NCBI RefSeq assembly: GCF_011634775.1
Contig: NZ_JAALXT010000004.1
Span: 434,001 to 498,000 of the forward strand
Direction: 5' to 3'
Length of the DNA: 64,000 bases
Source: Thalassoroseus pseudoceratinae
GTDB taxonomy: Bacteria > Planctomycetota > Planctomycetia > Planctomycetales > Planctomycetaceae
The notes under the pieces were generated by a model. It was not told the DNA's origin. It did not search any database and was given only the letters and a program-made list of their open reading frames with translations. Numbering within the stretch: the stretch's first letter is position 1; every line of letters starts with the position of its first letter. Both the position numbers and the translations under genes were made by a program. This document shows, piece after piece, positions 8,455 through 18,697 of the stretch.

Positions 8455-8856
8455 TTATGGTTTGACGGCTCGGTCGCCGTTCCAGTCGTCTTCGGTCAAT
8501 AGCGAGACTTGCATGCCCGCGTGAAAGAACCGCCGTGGGTGTTCGCGGTGGCATTCGTAGAATTCCATTGTGCGTGTCAGTTCCTCGCGTCCCAAACGCG
8601 TCAGGCAGTAACGTCGGGACTGCATCCGTTTGCGGAACCGTCGCGGCAATTCGACTTCCGTTTCCACCAATCCAGCAGTCTCCATGCGTTGCATCAACTG
8701 ATAGAACGCCGACTCACTGAGATTGGCTCCGTGTTCCTGCAACAAGCCGAGCAGTTCGCGAACCGTCAAGCTTTCCCAATACGGCGAATGCAACGCCCAA
8801 CAAACGAGGGCTTGCAAATGCGTGAGATTCGGTAGCGGAACAGGCTTGTAATTCAC
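8455..8856 (-). CDS. PadR-like winged-helix transcriptional regulator
   Basis: A 133-residue protein with a winged helix: LTHLQALVCWALH as first helix, SLTVRELLGLLQEHGANLSESAFYQLMQRMETAGLVE as helix-turn-helix, and RRYCLTRLGREEL as the wing. This order is typical of PadR-family and related phenolic-acid or drug-responsive repressors, which bind as dimers. The C-terminal helix used for dimerisation is short. The only in-frame start is the GTG at 8856, and no strong ribosome site is seen, so the N-terminus is uncertain. It is divergent from the hybrid histidine kinase gene with a 376-base gap, where both could be controlled. The ligand and targets are unknown. Confidence 0.65.
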   Translation of the reverse strand: MNYKPVPLPNLTHLQALVCWALHSPYWESLTVRELLGLLQEHGANLSESAFYQLMQRMETAGLVETEVELPRRFRKRMQSRRYCLTRLGREELTRTMEFYECHREHPRRFFHAGMQVSLLTEDDWNGDRAVKP

Positions 8857-9232
8857 AATTCGCTAACAAGTTAGAGACGGAAGCTGAGCAATGTGCGAGA
8901 GCGTATCGAAGGCAAACAGCATCGTCAACACACCGCATACTTATCCAGCATAAACAAAGTAAATTCATTTGGCTGGGCAATGCGTGTGTGTTCGATCGGT
9001 TTCGCCGTCTTCATAAACTCTCGTGATTTGAGGGACAGCGTTCCGCTCTTTTCAAGCTGGGAAAACTGGGAATTGTTGCATCGTGACGTTGTGGGGTGTA
9101 CGCTGAAGTGAGGTCGGCCATTCGGACCGACGAATTCGATCTCAATGCGTTCACACGATTTCTCACAGTTGACCAACAATTCCATCCGATTTCCTGCCCG
9201 GCTTGCCGGTTCAGGTAGGCAATGGATCTCCA
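8857..9232. other. Divergent intergenic region, 376 bases
   Basis: This gap separates the PadR-like gene (minus) from the hybrid kinase (plus) and must hold both promoters. No firm operator is visible. On the minus strand an 86-codon frame (8925-9185) begins with ATG behind a CAGGAA sequence. It has no recognisable domain and occupies the likely promoter area, so it is not called as a gene. No tRNA or riboswitch-like structure was seen. Confidence 0.4.
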
Positions 9233-12200
9233 ATGGCCGTCACCGATCCTGAAGTCGCGTTAAGCTTGTTCCGCCAGATGGCTGACGCGATACCGCAGCC
9301 CATTTTGGTGCTCGATCGCGAAGGGCGACTGGTCCTCGTCAACAAGTGTTTGGAGAAACTCTTCAAGCACGAAGCCCAATCACTCATCGGTCAACCGGCC
9401 ACGAATCTTTTGCCCAATTTGTGGTCTCACTTTGGCGACGACATCGACGAAACCAAGCTCGAAGAGCACTGCGATTCTCTGGCGGGAGGACGCGAAATTG
9501 ACGTGCTCACCTACCACGGCGAGCCATTTCATGCCGAGGTGGAATTCAACCCGATTCGCACGGAACACGGTTTCTATATCTTTGGTTCGATCACCGATGT
9601 CACGGACCGTCGTCAAGCCGTCGATGCCCTACGCGACAACGAAGCCGAGTATCGCTCATTGCTCGAGAGCCTGCCGATCAATGTGATTCGCAAGGATCGC
9701 AATGGCAAACTGACCTTCGTGAATGGCTTGTACTGCAAAACGATGAAGCGTCCCGCGAAGGAACTCATCGGAAAGACGGATTTCGACCTTTTCCCACGAG
9801 AGTTGGCCGAGAAATACACCAACGACGACAGCCGCATTATGTCCGAAGGAATCGTTCTGGAGGATGTCGAGCGGCATCGCCGGACCGATGGTCCGGACCT
9901 TTTCGTGCATGTGCTAAAAAGCCCCGTATTGAATGCGGACGGGGAAGTGGTCGGTTTGCAGGGGATGTTCTGGGATGTGACCGACCGGAAGCAAGCTGAG
10001 GAATCGCTCAAGGAAAGCGAAACCCGGCTGCGAGCCATCGTCAACAGCACATTAGATTGCATCGTCACCGCCGATGCCGAAGGGAAAATCGTCGAGTTCA
10101 ACCCCGCGGCCGCTCGCACCTTCGGATGGACCAAAGAAGAAGCCATCGGCCAGGACATTCACGAGCTGTTGTTCCCACCAGAGTCGCAAGAGCGTCAGAA
10201 AGCGAACACGAATCAATACGCCAGCGGTCGCGGCGAGGGTTCGTTGATGGGGCAACGAGTCGAGCAATCGGCAATTCGCAAGACCGGCGAGCGATTCATC
10301 GCTGAGATGGCGATGCAAGCCAGTTCGCTGCAAGGCCAACCGGTGTTCATCTTCTTCATCCGCGACATCACCGAACGAAAAAAGGCGGAACAAGCCCTCA
10401 ATCACGAGCGGTACTTGCTGCATTCGTTGATGAACAACCTGCCCGATCATATCTACTTCAAAGATCGTGCCAGTCGGTTCACACGCGTCAGTCGGGCTCT
10501 CGCCGAGCGATTCGGTCTGAAGCACCCGCGCGATGCGGAAGGCAAGACCGATGCGGATTTCTTCTCACCAATCCACGCCGAGGAAGCGTTGGCCGATGAA
10601 CGAAAGGTGATGGAAACCGGCGAACCGATTCTCTCGAAAGAAGAGAAAGAAGTCTGGAACGACGGCAGCGTTACGTGGGCATCGACGACGAAACTCCCGT
10701 TGTATGACCATGCAGGGCGGATCATCGGGACTTTCGGGATTTCCACCGACATCACTCGGCAACAAATGGCCGCCGAAGCCCTCCGTGAGGCGAAGGAAGC
10801 CGCTGAAGCCGCCAACCGGGCAAAGAGTGATTTCCTCGCCAACATGAGTCACGAGATCCGCACGCCGATGAACGCAATCATTGGCATGACCGAACTCGTC
10901 TTGGACACATCACTGACACCGGCTCAACGCGATTATCTCTCAACGGTTTGGGAGTCTGGCGAGGCATTGTTATCGCTGCTCAACGACATTCTCGACTTTT
11001 CCAAGATCGAAGCCGGTAAACTCGACTTGGAACGCACGGAGTTCAGTCTTCGAGAATGCCTCGGCGATACCATGAAATCCCTGGCGTTGCGGGCTCATCG
11101 CAAGGGGATCGAAATTGCATTTCATGTCGATGTCGACCTTCACGACACCTACCGCGGCGATCCGACTCGGCTTCGGCAGATCATTGTCAATCTGGTCGGC
11201 AACGCGATCAAATTCACCGACAACGGGGAAGTCGTGCTGGATGTCACCGCTAGCGACCAATCCGATTCGCAGTCAAACGCCCAACCGAAACAGAAGTTGC
11301 AATTCAGCGTTCGCGACACCGGAATCGGCATCCCGAAGAAGAAGATGAAATCCATCTTCGAAGCGTTTGAACAAGCCGACACATCAACCACACGCCGATT
11401 TGGTGGTACGGGATTGGGGTTAACAATCTCCTCCCGACTGGTCGACTTGATGGGCGGAAAAATCTCTGTCACCAGTGAGGTCGGGCAGGGCAGCACATTT
11501 ACGTTCACTGCCCAATTCGACATGGTTCCCGAACGTGATCGATCCCGCGATCGCATGCCGGCTATGGTCGGTGGCACACGAGTCCTGATCGTGGACGACA
11601 ACGACACCAATCGACTGATCCTTCAGGAAATGGTCAGCAATTGGGACATGAAACCCGTCTGCGTGACCGGTGCCGACGAGGCAATCGACGCCATCCGCGA
11701 AGCACACCAGGATGGCAATTCGTTCGGTCTGGTCCTATCCGACGTCAACATGCCCGATGTCGATGGCTTCCAACTGGCCAAGAGAATCAAGGATGATACC
11801 GAACTGGGTAGCACTGTCATTATGATGCTCACCTCGGGCGATCGTCCGGGAGATGTCCTCCGCTGTGAAAACTTAGGGGCAGCGGCTTACCTGATGAAGC
11901 CGATCAAGCAGTCGGAGTTATTCGACGCCATCATCTCAGCGATGGGCGTGATCGCTCCGGAAGATGAACGGGAAATCTCAAAAGCACGCGCCTTGGAAGA
12001 TCATCCACCACTGAACGTGTTGCTCGCCGAAGACAGCATCGCCAATCAAAAGTTAGCTGTTGGCGTACTGAAGAAATGGGGACACAAGGTTACCGTCGCC
12101 AACAATGGTCGCGAGGCGTTGGACTTGCTACCGCACAACCACCCCTTTGATCTGGTCCTGATGGATGTGCAAATGCCGGAAATGGACGGCCTGAAAGCGA

Positions 12201-12835
12201 CCCGAGCGATCCGAAATCGGGAAGCGGAGTCCGGCAGCTACCACACGCCGATCATCGCCATGACAGCCCACGCGATGAAAGGTGATCAAGAACTGTGTCT
12301 TTCCGCAGGCATGGATGCATACGTCGCCAAACCGGTTCGTGCTCGGAAACTCCATGAGACCATCTGGAAGATGATCGAACTGATGCCAACACGCGACGAC
12401 ACCGTCGAACTCACCCGTACGCCAGCAACATCGTCTTCGCACACATCGAACATCGCCGACGAAAACGGAAATCCGGAGAACCGTTTGGACTGGAAATTCG
12501 CGTTGGACAGTGTCGACCAAGATGATGAACTTCTGTGGGCCGTCCTTGATGCGTTTCTGATCGAAGGACCGGAAAAAATCACCGAGGCGGAACAAGCCTT
12601 GGCCAACGCCGACACAGTGACTTTGCAACGTGCGGCCCATACAATTAAAGGCGCACTCCGAATTTTCGGCGAACCCGATGTCATGGCGACCGCGGAGGAG
12701 TTGGAAATGATGGGAAAAAACGAACAACTCGATCAGGCGTCTGAAGTGCTTCAACGCCTGTCGAGTGAACTACAAGAAACACTCTCCGAGATCAGCCGGA
12801 TGATGAACGCCCCGGACGGCCTCGGCAAGACATAG
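9233..12835 (+). CDS. Hybrid sensor histidine kinase (four PAS, HisKA, HATPase, two REC, Hpt)
   Basis: A 1200-residue phosphorelay sensor. Four PAS domains occupy about residues 15-525. HisKA has the phospho-accepting His540 in NMSHEIRTPMN, the HATPase domain spans about 645-775 with N-box NLVGNAIKFTD and GTGLGLTIS, REC1 has Asp837 (SDVNMPDVDG), REC2 has Asp978 (MDVQMPEMDG), and a C-terminal Hpt domain has His1136 (AAHTIKGA). The full His-Asp-Asp-His relay is thus in one chain. No transmembrane segment is seen, so it is probably a cytoplasmic sensor of redox state, light or small molecules. The ATG at 9233 was chosen over the TTG 30 bases upstream. The receiver-HATPase gene starts 87 bases downstream and is a likely phosphate acceptor. 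Confidence 0.93.
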   Translation: MAVTDPEVALSLFRQMADAIPQPILVLDREGRLVLVNKCLEKLFKHEAQSLIGQPATNLLPNLWSHFGDDIDETKLEEHCDSLAGGREIDVLTYHGEPFHAEVEFNPIRTEHGFYIFGSITDVTDRRQAVDALRDNEAEYRSLLESLPINVIRKDRNGKLTFVNGLYCKTMKRPAKELIGKTDFDLFPRELAEKYTNDDSRIMSEGIVLEDVERHRRTDGPDLFVHVLKSPVLNADGEVVGLQGMFWDVTDRKQAEESLKESETRLRAIVNSTLDCIVTADAEGKIVEFNPAAARTFGWTKEEAIGQDIHELLFPPESQERQKANTNQYASGRGEGSLMGQRVEQSAIRKTGERFIAEMAMQASSLQGQPVFIFFIRDITERKKAEQALNHERYLLHSLMNNLPDHIYFKDRASRFTRVSRALAERFGLKHPRDAEGKTDADFFSPIHAEEALADERKVMETGEPILSKEEKEVWNDGSVTWASTTKLPLYDHAGRIIGTFGISTDITRQQMAAEALREAKEAAEAANRAKSDFLANMSHEIRTPMNAIIGMTELVLDTSLTPAQRDYLSTVWESGEALLSLLNDILDFSKIEAGKLDLERTEFSLRECLGDTMKSLALRAHRKGIEIAFHVDVDLHDTYRGDPTRLRQIIVNLVGNAIKFTDNGEVVLDVTASDQSDSQSNAQPKQKLQFSVRDTGIGIPKKKMKSIFEAFEQADTSTTRRFGGTGLGLTISSRLVDLMGGKISVTSEVGQGSTFTFTAQFDMVPERDRSRDRMPAMVGGTRVLIVDDNDTNRLILQEMVSNWDMKPVCVTGADEAIDAIREAHQDGNSFGLVLSDVNMPDVDGFQLAKRIKDDTELGSTVIMMLTSGDRPGDVLRCENLGAAAYLMKPIKQSELFDAIISAMGVIAPEDEREISKARALEDHPPLNVLLAEDSIANQKLAVGVLKKWGHKVTVANNGREALDLLPHNHPFDLVLMDVQMPEMDGLKATRAIRNREAESGSYHTPIIAMTAHAMKGDQELCLSAGMDAYVAKPVRARKLHETIWKMIELMPTRDDTVELTRTPATSSSHTSNIADENGNPENRLDWKFALDSVDQDDELLWAVLDAFLIEGPEKITEAEQALANADTVTLQRAAHTIKGALRIFGEPDVMATAEELEMMGKNEQLDQASEVLQRLSSELQETLSEISRMMNAPDGLGKT

Positions 12836-12922
12836 ATTGCCAAAGAGACGCTTCACCGAATGCAACATTGACGCCCAACATGACGATGTAATCGCGGCGG
12901 AGCAAATCTGGGAGATGCACTG

Positions 12923-13843
12923 ATGACACACATCCTGGTCGTTGACGATTCGGAAACCGATCGCCGACTCGCCGCTGGCGTGCTCCGCAAGAATCCGGAA
13001 TGGAAAGTCCTCTTCGCGAGCGACGGTGAAACTGCGTTGGAACAGATGGAGCTTCATGTTCCAGATCTTGTCCTGACCGACCTGCAAATGCCGGGAATGA
13101 ACGGTCTCCAATTGGTGGACCGTATCCGTGTCGACTACCCGCTGATCCCTGTTTTGCTCATGACCAATAAGGGCAGCGAAGAGGTCGCGGTGCAGGCCCT
13201 GCAACGCGGGGCGGCGAATTACGTCCCCAAGCGGAAACTCGTGCGAGACCTCCGCCCGACGATTGATCGCGTTTTGCAGATTTCGTCGGAATCACGGTCT
13301 GGTTCCCGGTTGATGAACCGCATGACCATGAGCACCACCGCGTTCGAAATCGAAAACGATCTGACTTTAATTCCCGCCGTCGTTGGATACCTTCAAGACA
13401 TCGTCAGCCGCATGCGATCCCCGGAAGAATCCGAACTTCTTCGGACAGGCGTGGCATTGGAAGAGGCGTTGTTGAACGCCTACTACCACGGAAACTTGGA
13501 AGTGAGTTCCGAACTGCGTGAACAGGATCATTCCCTCTACTACGAAACTGCTGAATCGCGGGCCCAGGTGTCACCGTACAAAGATCGCAAAATCTATGTT
13601 CATGCGGAAATCACCAAAGAGCAGTCCATCTACAAAATCCGTGACGAAGGCCCCGGGTTCGACCCGTCGAGCCTACCGGACCCAACCGACCCGGCCAACA
13701 TCGAACGTCCCTGCGGTCGAGGGTTGCTTTTGATGCAAACGTTCATGGACGACATTACCTTCAACCCAACCGGCAACGAAGTCACTATGGTCAAGCGTCG
13801 CCAGTGTGCGGAAGCACCGGTTCTCGCGACCGCAAGTAGTTGA
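12923..13843 (+). CDS. Response regulator with HATPase (RsbW-like) output domain
   Basis: A 306-residue protein. Residues 1-120 are a receiver domain starting THILVVDDSETDRR, with phospho-acceptor Asp53 in TDLQMPGMNG and a Lys in LLMTNKG. Residues 150-295 resemble the HATPase domain of anti-sigma serine kinases of the RsbW/SpoIIAB type: GVALEEALLNAYYHG is the N-box and IRDEGPGFDPSSLP with GRGLLLMQTFMD the ATP-lid region. The family usually couples phosphorylation to partner switching. Here an Asp-phosphorylated receiver would control a kinase-like output; this is inferred. A good ribosome site (GGGAG, eight bases) precedes the ATG. It lies directly downstream of the hybrid kinase. No RsbV-like antagonist or sigma factor is next to it. 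Confidence 0.85.
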   Translation: MTHILVVDDSETDRRLAAGVLRKNPEWKVLFASDGETALEQMELHVPDLVLTDLQMPGMNGLQLVDRIRVDYPLIPVLLMTNKGSEEVAVQALQRGAANYVPKRKLVRDLRPTIDRVLQISSESRSGSRLMNRMTMSTTAFEIENDLTLIPAVVGYLQDIVSRMRSPEESELLRTGVALEEALLNAYYHGNLEVSSELREQDHSLYYETAESRAQVSPYKDRKIYVHAEITKEQSIYKIRDEGPGFDPSSLPDPTDPANIERPCGRGLLLMQTFMDDITFNPTGNEVTMVKRRQCAEAPVLATASS

Positions 13844-14055
13844 GACCACGTTATTAAGATAGGGACGCGGCTAAAAATCCCATCTTGTTCTCGATGCCTC
13901 ATCCGGATATAAGCACCGCCCCGATTGGACCGGTTGGGTAGGGTGCATCCCTTCGCGAGGGCTTTCTCAAGCGAATCGCTTTGCTGGACCGATTGCGAAT
14001 ATACAAGCCGCGCTCTGACAAATTCCAATTTGGTTCCTTCTTTCGATCGCTTGCC

Positions 14056-15084
14056 ATGCTGCCGTTTGATGCATCGTCCGTTGCGTTCCCAGCGTTCCGG
14101 TCCCATCCCTTCTTACGCAACGGCCATTTGCAGACAATCGTGGCCAACCTGCTTCCACATGGACGACACGAATACACCGCCGAGCAGCACCACGTCTCCG
14201 TGAGCGACGGCGACACCGTTGTGCTGCATGATGACACACCCGAAAATTGGCAGCCCGGTGATGCGGTGGCCGTCCTTGTTCACGGTTTGGCCGGTTGTCA
14301 TCAGAGCGGCTACATGGTGCGGACCGCTAGCAAGCTCAATGATCGAGGCGTTCGCACCTTTCGCATGGATCTTCGTGCGGCCGGGGCCGGAGCCGAACTT
14401 GCGAAACTACCGTACTATGCCGGATGCTCACCCGACGTGCTGGCCGTAGTCCGGTACGTCTCCAAGCAGTGTGGCGGCTCTCCAGTCGTTTTGATCGGTT
14501 ACTCACTCGGTGGCAATGCGGTGCTCAAAACCCTGGGCGATCACCCCAACGAACTTCCCTCAACCGTCGCTGGAGCCGTCTGCGTCAACCCGGCCATCTG
14601 CCTGAAAGCAGCGGCGGAGCGGTTGGCGACATGGAAAAATCGACTCTACAACCGATTCTTCGTCCGCAAGCTCTGGCAGCAAATCTGTGAACGCCCCCAC
14701 ATGATTCTTCCAGAAAAAATCAAAAATTCAGCATGGCGGCCGCGTGATTTGGAACAGTTGGACGACGAATACACCAGAACCGTCCGCGGTTTTAGTTCTT
14801 TGGCATCTTATTATCAGTCCAGCGGAGCCGGCCCCAGCCTCAGCCGGATTCAATCTCCCACCCTCGTTATCACATCCGATGACGACCCAATCGTTCCCGT
14901 CTCGCTGTTTGATCGCTACCAACGGTCAAGCTCTGTTCACGTCCACGTTACACGAGGCGGAGGCCATCTCGGCTTTCTGAGCCGAAGCAACGATGACGGC
15001 GACTTTCGATGGATGGAATGGCGAATCGTCGAGTGGACACTCGCGCGGGTTGCCGTCGAGACCCGCGTCCGTCGAGCAGCGTAG
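14056..15084 (+). CDS. YheT-family alpha/beta hydrolase
   Basis: A 342-residue esterase-like protein. The pattern FRSHPFLRNGHLQTI near the N-terminus, the oxyanion LVHGLAGCHQSGYM, the nucleophile elbow GYSLGGNAVLK and an acid/His pair in SDDDPIVP and GGGHLGF match the YheT/Abhd1-3 branch (embryogenesis-associated esterases). The substrate is unknown; homologues act on short-chain esters or lipids. The ATG at 14056 gives the family-typical start; a TTG 75 bases upstream would add low-quality sequence. The gene stands alone: 212 bases from the receiver-HATPase gene and facing the DUF1559 gene with a strong hairpin between them. Confidence 0.85.
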   Translation: MLPFDASSVAFPAFRSHPFLRNGHLQTIVANLLPHGRHEYTAEQHHVSVSDGDTVVLHDDTPENWQPGDAVAVLVHGLAGCHQSGYMVRTASKLNDRGVRTFRMDLRAAGAGAELAKLPYYAGCSPDVLAVVRYVSKQCGGSPVVLIGYSLGGNAVLKTLGDHPNELPSTVAGAVCVNPAICLKAAAERLATWKNRLYNRFFVRKLWQQICERPHMILPEKIKNSAWRPRDLEQLDDEYTRTVRGFSSLASYYQSSGAGPSLSRIQSPTLVITSDDDPIVPVSLFDRYQRSSSVHVHVTRGGGHLGFLSRSNDDGDFRWMEWRIVEWTLARVAVETRVRRAA

Positions 15085-15094
15085 ACTGCAAAAG

Positions 15095-15136
15095 AACACA
15101 GGTTGCCAACGTCATTCTGACGTGACAACCTGTGTT
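15095..15136. terminator. Bidirectional hairpin between convergent genes
   Basis: A long inverted repeat lies in the gap between the YheT-like and DUF1559 genes: AACACAGGTTG pairs with CAACCTGTGTT, and ACGTCA with TGACGT inside, around a TTC loop. A short T-run follows on the plus side and AAAAG flanks the minus side. The convergent position supports termination of both transcripts. Confidence 0.7.
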
Positions 15137-15264
15137 TAGGCGTCTGAAATCTCCAAAACGCTTACCGTGGGATTCTTATCTTCGTTGCGAGTTCTGCCTC
15201 ACAGAGACCAGGCAAGACACGCTGTTTCAGGGCCCTTGCAGACAGAGAAACCCTGCAATGCGGT

Positions 15265-16185
15265 CTAGAACTCGCCGAGAACCTCGGAACCTTGTGTGGT
15301 TCCCAAGCCACGCCACGTATCCAAATCCACGTTTTCGGAAATGAACCGAGCCGAGCCGTCACAAAGCACAACCTGGACACCACCAGGGTGTCGGCTGCGA
15401 GACCCGAACATAGTCGGATTACTGCTAGAGGAAGTCGTACACGGTAGATTCAAATTCGGCTGGTTGTTGCAGTAACTGGACGAGTAAATCGTATCCGGTT
15501 GCGATGAGTTCGGTGCGAGATACGTCGAAAAGCTCGATGCATCCCCCCACCAAGTGAACCCGCGTAAGTCGCTGCCCTTGCCTTGCAAGACTTCCGCGAC
15601 GAGCAATGTGTTTGTCGTGCCGTCGAGAATGTCCCGCAAACCGTACACCTTGTTCGACCCATTTGCGAAATACGCAAACGGAGCCCCGCCGAAGGTCACA
15701 CCATTGAGCGTGGATTGCTGTGCGTACCCCGTATTCCCGTAGTTGGCCGCGTAGTTGTGGGAGGTGATGTCTCCGATCGGGGTGTTCTCCTGGTCACTGG
15801 GGCAAGTCAAGCTCGGAATTCGCTTGGTCGTGACATCGGTATTTTCTGATCCGCCATACCGGTACTGCCCAGCTCCGTACTTGTTAGTATGGTTGTACAG
15901 GTCATACAAGTTGCCTTGTTCAATCTGTGGCAACAAGGCGACTTGCCAAGTCCCCCAGCAACAGCCATACGTGCCGACGGGGAATTTCTCGAAGGTGTCG
16001 TGGTAGTTGTGAAGCCCAATTCCAATTTGTTTTAGGTTGTTCTTGCACTGGGTTCGCCGGGCTGCCTCACGGGCCTGTTGCACCGCAGGAAGCAGGAGGG
16101 CAATTAGGATAGCGATGATGGCAATCACCACCAACAATTCGATCAACGTAAACCCGCGACGTGTTGAAGTAGAAACGTTTTTCAT
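15265..16185 (-). CDS. DUF1559 pseudopilin (prepilin-like, planctomycete type)
   Basis: A 306-residue secreted, pilin-like protein. It begins with the class III leader [19 protein letters not shown], cut by prepilin peptidase between Gly and Phe, and continues with the hydrophobic N-terminal helix and the DUF1559 hallmark [21 protein letters not shown]. Near the C-terminus [22 protein letters not shown] is the conserved H-x9-DG signature. Planctomycete genomes carry dozens of copies, thought to form surface or periplasmic pseudopili; the exact role is not known. The ATG at 16185 has GAAAGGG upstream; 20 extra codons above it would precede the leader and were dropped. It follows the small lipoprotein gene on the same strand, a typical pairing. 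Confidence 0.92.
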   Translation of the reverse strand: MKNVSTSTRRGFTLIELLVVIAIIAILIALLLPAVQQAREAARRTQCKNNLKQIGIGLHNYHDTFEKFPVGTYGCCWGTWQVALLPQIEQGNLYDLYNHTNKYGAGQYRYGGSENTDVTTKRIPSLTCPSDQENTPIGDITSHNYAANYGNTGYAQQSTLNGVTFGGAPFAYFANGSNKVYGLRDILDGTTNTLLVAEVLQGKGSDLRGFTWWGDASSFSTYLAPNSSQPDTIYSSSYCNNQPNLNLPCTTSSSSNPTMFGSRSRHPGGVQVVLCDGSARFISENVDLDTWRGLGTTQGSEVLGEF

Positions 16186-16339
16186 GTTCAACCCTTTCCA
16201 AAAGAAACGAAGAATCCAAGCCAAGTGAAATACTGGAAGAGACAAAGAGACTGGAATTCCAAAGTGGGGATTCCCACTTGAGACTTAACGTTTTCATCAA
16301 TTGCTCACTCAAAGCGTGAGCGTGGGTTGGCCCGTTGGA

Positions 16340-16768
16340 CTACGGAATTTTGAGTTCGAAATGGTTCTGGTCGCCGTCTTTGACTTCAATCGTTTGCTCG
16401 CTGGCGGCGTTCCATTCCGGTGGAATACGGTCAGGCGCGAGTTTTCGCGATTCCCCTGGCATTTCGATCTTCTCGCCCTGTTCGTCGGCACTGAAAACGC
16501 GAACAAGGTAAGTGCCAGGCGGAAGCCCACGTTCCTGCTTGATTTCGAAGTTGCCGTCTGTGATGGTCGCTCCGCCTCCAACGGTAGTTCCGTCGCCTTT
16601 GGGCTCGAAGGAGATCGAACCGGTATCTAAGGGTTCACCCTTAAGAGAAACCATTCCAGACACAGCTTGTCGGTTCAACGGATCATCAGAGCCACAACCA
16701 ACCAAAGTGGCTGAAATGCACAACAAACAGGCACACGCAAGTTGATTCAGCAACGTAAGTGAATTCAT
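16340..16768 (-). CDS. Small DUF1559-associated lipoprotein
   Basis: A 142-residue exported lipoprotein. A signal peptide with a lipobox ending at Cys25 (TLVGC) is followed by GMVSLKGEPLDTGSISF and PPGTYLVRVF, the features of the carboxypeptidase-regulatory-like (transthyretin-like beta-sandwich) proteins that planctomycetes keep next to DUF1559 genes. It is probably anchored in the outer or cytoplasmic membrane with its beta-sandwich in the periplasm. The ATG at 16768 gives the signal peptide directly; 20 more codons above are open but would spoil it. It lies 154 bases upstream of the pseudopilin gene and is divergent from the sulfatase. Function beyond the pairing is unknown. Confidence 0.82.
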   Translation of the reverse strand: MNSLTLLNQLACACLLCISATLVGCGSDDPLNRQAVSGMVSLKGEPLDTGSISFEPKGDGTTVGGGATITDGNFEIKQERGLPPGTYLVRVFSADEQGEKIEMPGESRKLAPDRIPPEWNAASEQTIEVKDGDQNHFELKIP

Positions 16769-17083
16769 TGAAGGTAATCCCGACAGAAAATATGCTGAAA
16801 ACCAGGGGTGAACGAAGAACACGCTCAAGAAAGTGAATTCAGTACTGAGATAACTCCACTTATATGCATATGGTGATCCAAATTCAAATGATCTTCATCA
16901 AATTGAGAGAGATACCTACAAAAAAGCCGCTGACGTACCGCAACCTTGAATGGAAATCTTGAACACACACGCCGAGTGGAGGGTGAAATCTCGCCGAACC
17001 TGTTGCAGATCCCCCAGCGAAAACCCATGATGGAACCGGAATCAATTCCGACCATCAAATTTCGCCGCGAGAGGACAGGTGCG
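16769..17083. other. Divergent promoter region, 315 bases
   Basis: The gap lies between the lipoprotein gene (minus) and the sulfatase gene (plus). About 16850-16930 is clearly AT-rich compared with the genes on both sides and most likely holds both promoters. No confident -35/-10 pair, operator or RNA structure was found. The sulfatase frame extends up to 16946, but that part has no family-like content. Confidence 0.4.
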
Positions 17084-18610
17084 ATGCGTTCACAACTTCC
17101 CATCTACTTAGGACTGCTTGGACTTTTCCTAAGTGGCGGCTTGGTGAATTTGCCAGCTGCGGAACGTCCGAATATTCTCTTCGTGTTTACGGACGATCAT
17201 GCGTCACACGCGATGTCGTGTTATGGATCGAAAGTCAACCAGACGCCCAACTTGGATCGAATCGCCAATGAGGGCATGCTTTTCGAGAACTGCTTCTGCA
17301 CGAATTCGTTGTGCGGGCCGAGTCGAGCGGTCATTCAGACCGGCAAGTATAGCCATCTCAATGGGTTTCTTCGAAATGGGAACCGCTTCGATGGCTCCCA
17401 GCAGACGTTCCCGAAACTCCTTCAGGAAGTTGGCTACAAGACGGCCGTCGTTGGAAAGTGGCATCTGGCGACGGAACCCCAAGGCTTCGATTTTTACGAA
17501 GTGCTCTATGGGCAGGGACCATACTACAACCCGCCGATGAATCGGAATGGCAAGCGGGTCAAACACGTGGGATACACGACTGATATCATCACCGACATCA
17601 CACTCAATTGGTTGAAGTCCCAACGCAGCGAGGACCAACCATTCATGCTGATGTATCAGCACAAGGCTCCGCACCGGAATTGGCAGCCCAGCCCGAAGCA
17701 TCTGACGATGTATGACGATGTCACCATTCCCGAGCCTGACAATCTCTTCGATGACTACTCCACACGGGGGACCGCTGCAAAGACACAGCAAATGGAAGTT
17801 GCCACGCATCTGAATGCGAACGACTTGAAACTCAAAGCCCCTGGTAACCTCACCCCCGAGCAACGCAAACTCTGGGATGCCGCTTACGAGCCGAAGAATA
17901 AAGCCTTCCGTGAGGCCAATCTAACAGGAAAAGACCTTGTCCGCTGGAAGTACCAACGGTACATGAAAGACTACCTCCGATGTATTGCATCAGTCGATGA
18001 CAATTTGGGACGAGTGCTCGACTATCTCGACGAGACGGGACTCGCCAAAAACACGGTTGTGATTTATTCGTCGGATCAGGGGTTTTATCTCGGCGACCAC
18101 GGATGGTTCGACAAACGATTTATGTATGAAGAATCGCTACGGATGCCGATGCTCGTGCGTTGGCCCGGTGTGATTGAAGCCGGATCAAAAAACGACGACC
18201 TCGTCTCGAATCTTGATTTTGCAGAAACCTTCCTCGACATCGCCGGCACAGCGATCCCCGCCGACATGCAAGGACGCAGTCTTGTGCCCTTGTTCCGTGG
18301 GCAAACTCCCACCGATTGGCGTGATAGTTTCTACTATCACTACTATGAATATCCCGGGGCTCATATGGTGCGTCGTCACTATGGTGTTCGCACCGACCGC
18401 TATAAGCTCATGAAGTTTTACAACCTTGATGAATGGGAACTTTATGACCTGGAAAAAGACCCGCGTGAGATGACTAACGTCTACTCGAACCCTGAGTACG
18501 AAAGCATCACCAAGCAACTCAAAGCGGAACTCAAAACACTCAGGGCACAATACCAAGTCCCGGAAAAAGATCCCGTCCAGAGCAACAAGCCGAAACGCAA
18601 GAAAAACTAG
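17084..18610 (+). CDS. Secreted type I sulfatase
   Basis: A 508-residue exported sulfatase. After an N-terminal signal peptide (residues 1-25, cut near NLPAAE) come [19 protein letters not shown] with metal ligands, then [12 protein letters not shown], where Cys77 is the residue turned into formylglycine (C-x-P-x-R type, here CGPSR). GKWHLA, a central [11 protein letters not shown] block, [16 protein letters not shown] with further ligands and a C-terminal [15 protein letters not shown] complete the family pattern. Such enzymes remove sulfate from algal or host polysaccharides and are expanded in marine planctomycetes. An anaerobic or FGE-type activating enzyme is needed elsewhere in the genome. 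The ATG at 17084 has GAGAGGAC upstream. The substrate cannot be told. Confidence 0.95.
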   Translation: MRSQLPIYLGLLGLFLSGGLVNLPAAERPNILFVFTDDHASHAMSCYGSKVNQTPNLDRIANEGMLFENCFCTNSLCGPSRAVIQTGKYSHLNGFLRNGNRFDGSQQTFPKLLQEVGYKTAVVGKWHLATEPQGFDFYEVLYGQGPYYNPPMNRNGKRVKHVGYTTDIITDITLNWLKSQRSEDQPFMLMYQHKAPHRNWQPSPKHLTMYDDVTIPEPDNLFDDYSTRGTAAKTQQMEVATHLNANDLKLKAPGNLTPEQRKLWDAAYEPKNKAFREANLTGKDLVRWKYQRYMKDYLRCIASVDDNLGRVLDYLDETGLAKNTVVIYSSDQGFYLGDHGWFDKRFMYEESLRMPMLVRWPGVIEAGSKNDDLVSNLDFAETFLDIAGTAIPADMQGRSLVPLFRGQTPTDWRDSFYYHYYEYPGAHMVRRHYGVRTDRYKLMKFYNLDEWELYDLEKDPREMTNVYSNPEYESITKQLKAELKTLRAQYQVPEKDPVQSNKPKRKKN

Positions 18611-18697
18611 CAACTGCCTCCTTTCAAAATGATGTTGTCCTGTCGAACGGAATTGAACGCCTCTTCGATTGTCACCTTGGAACCAGTCTAACCCCGA

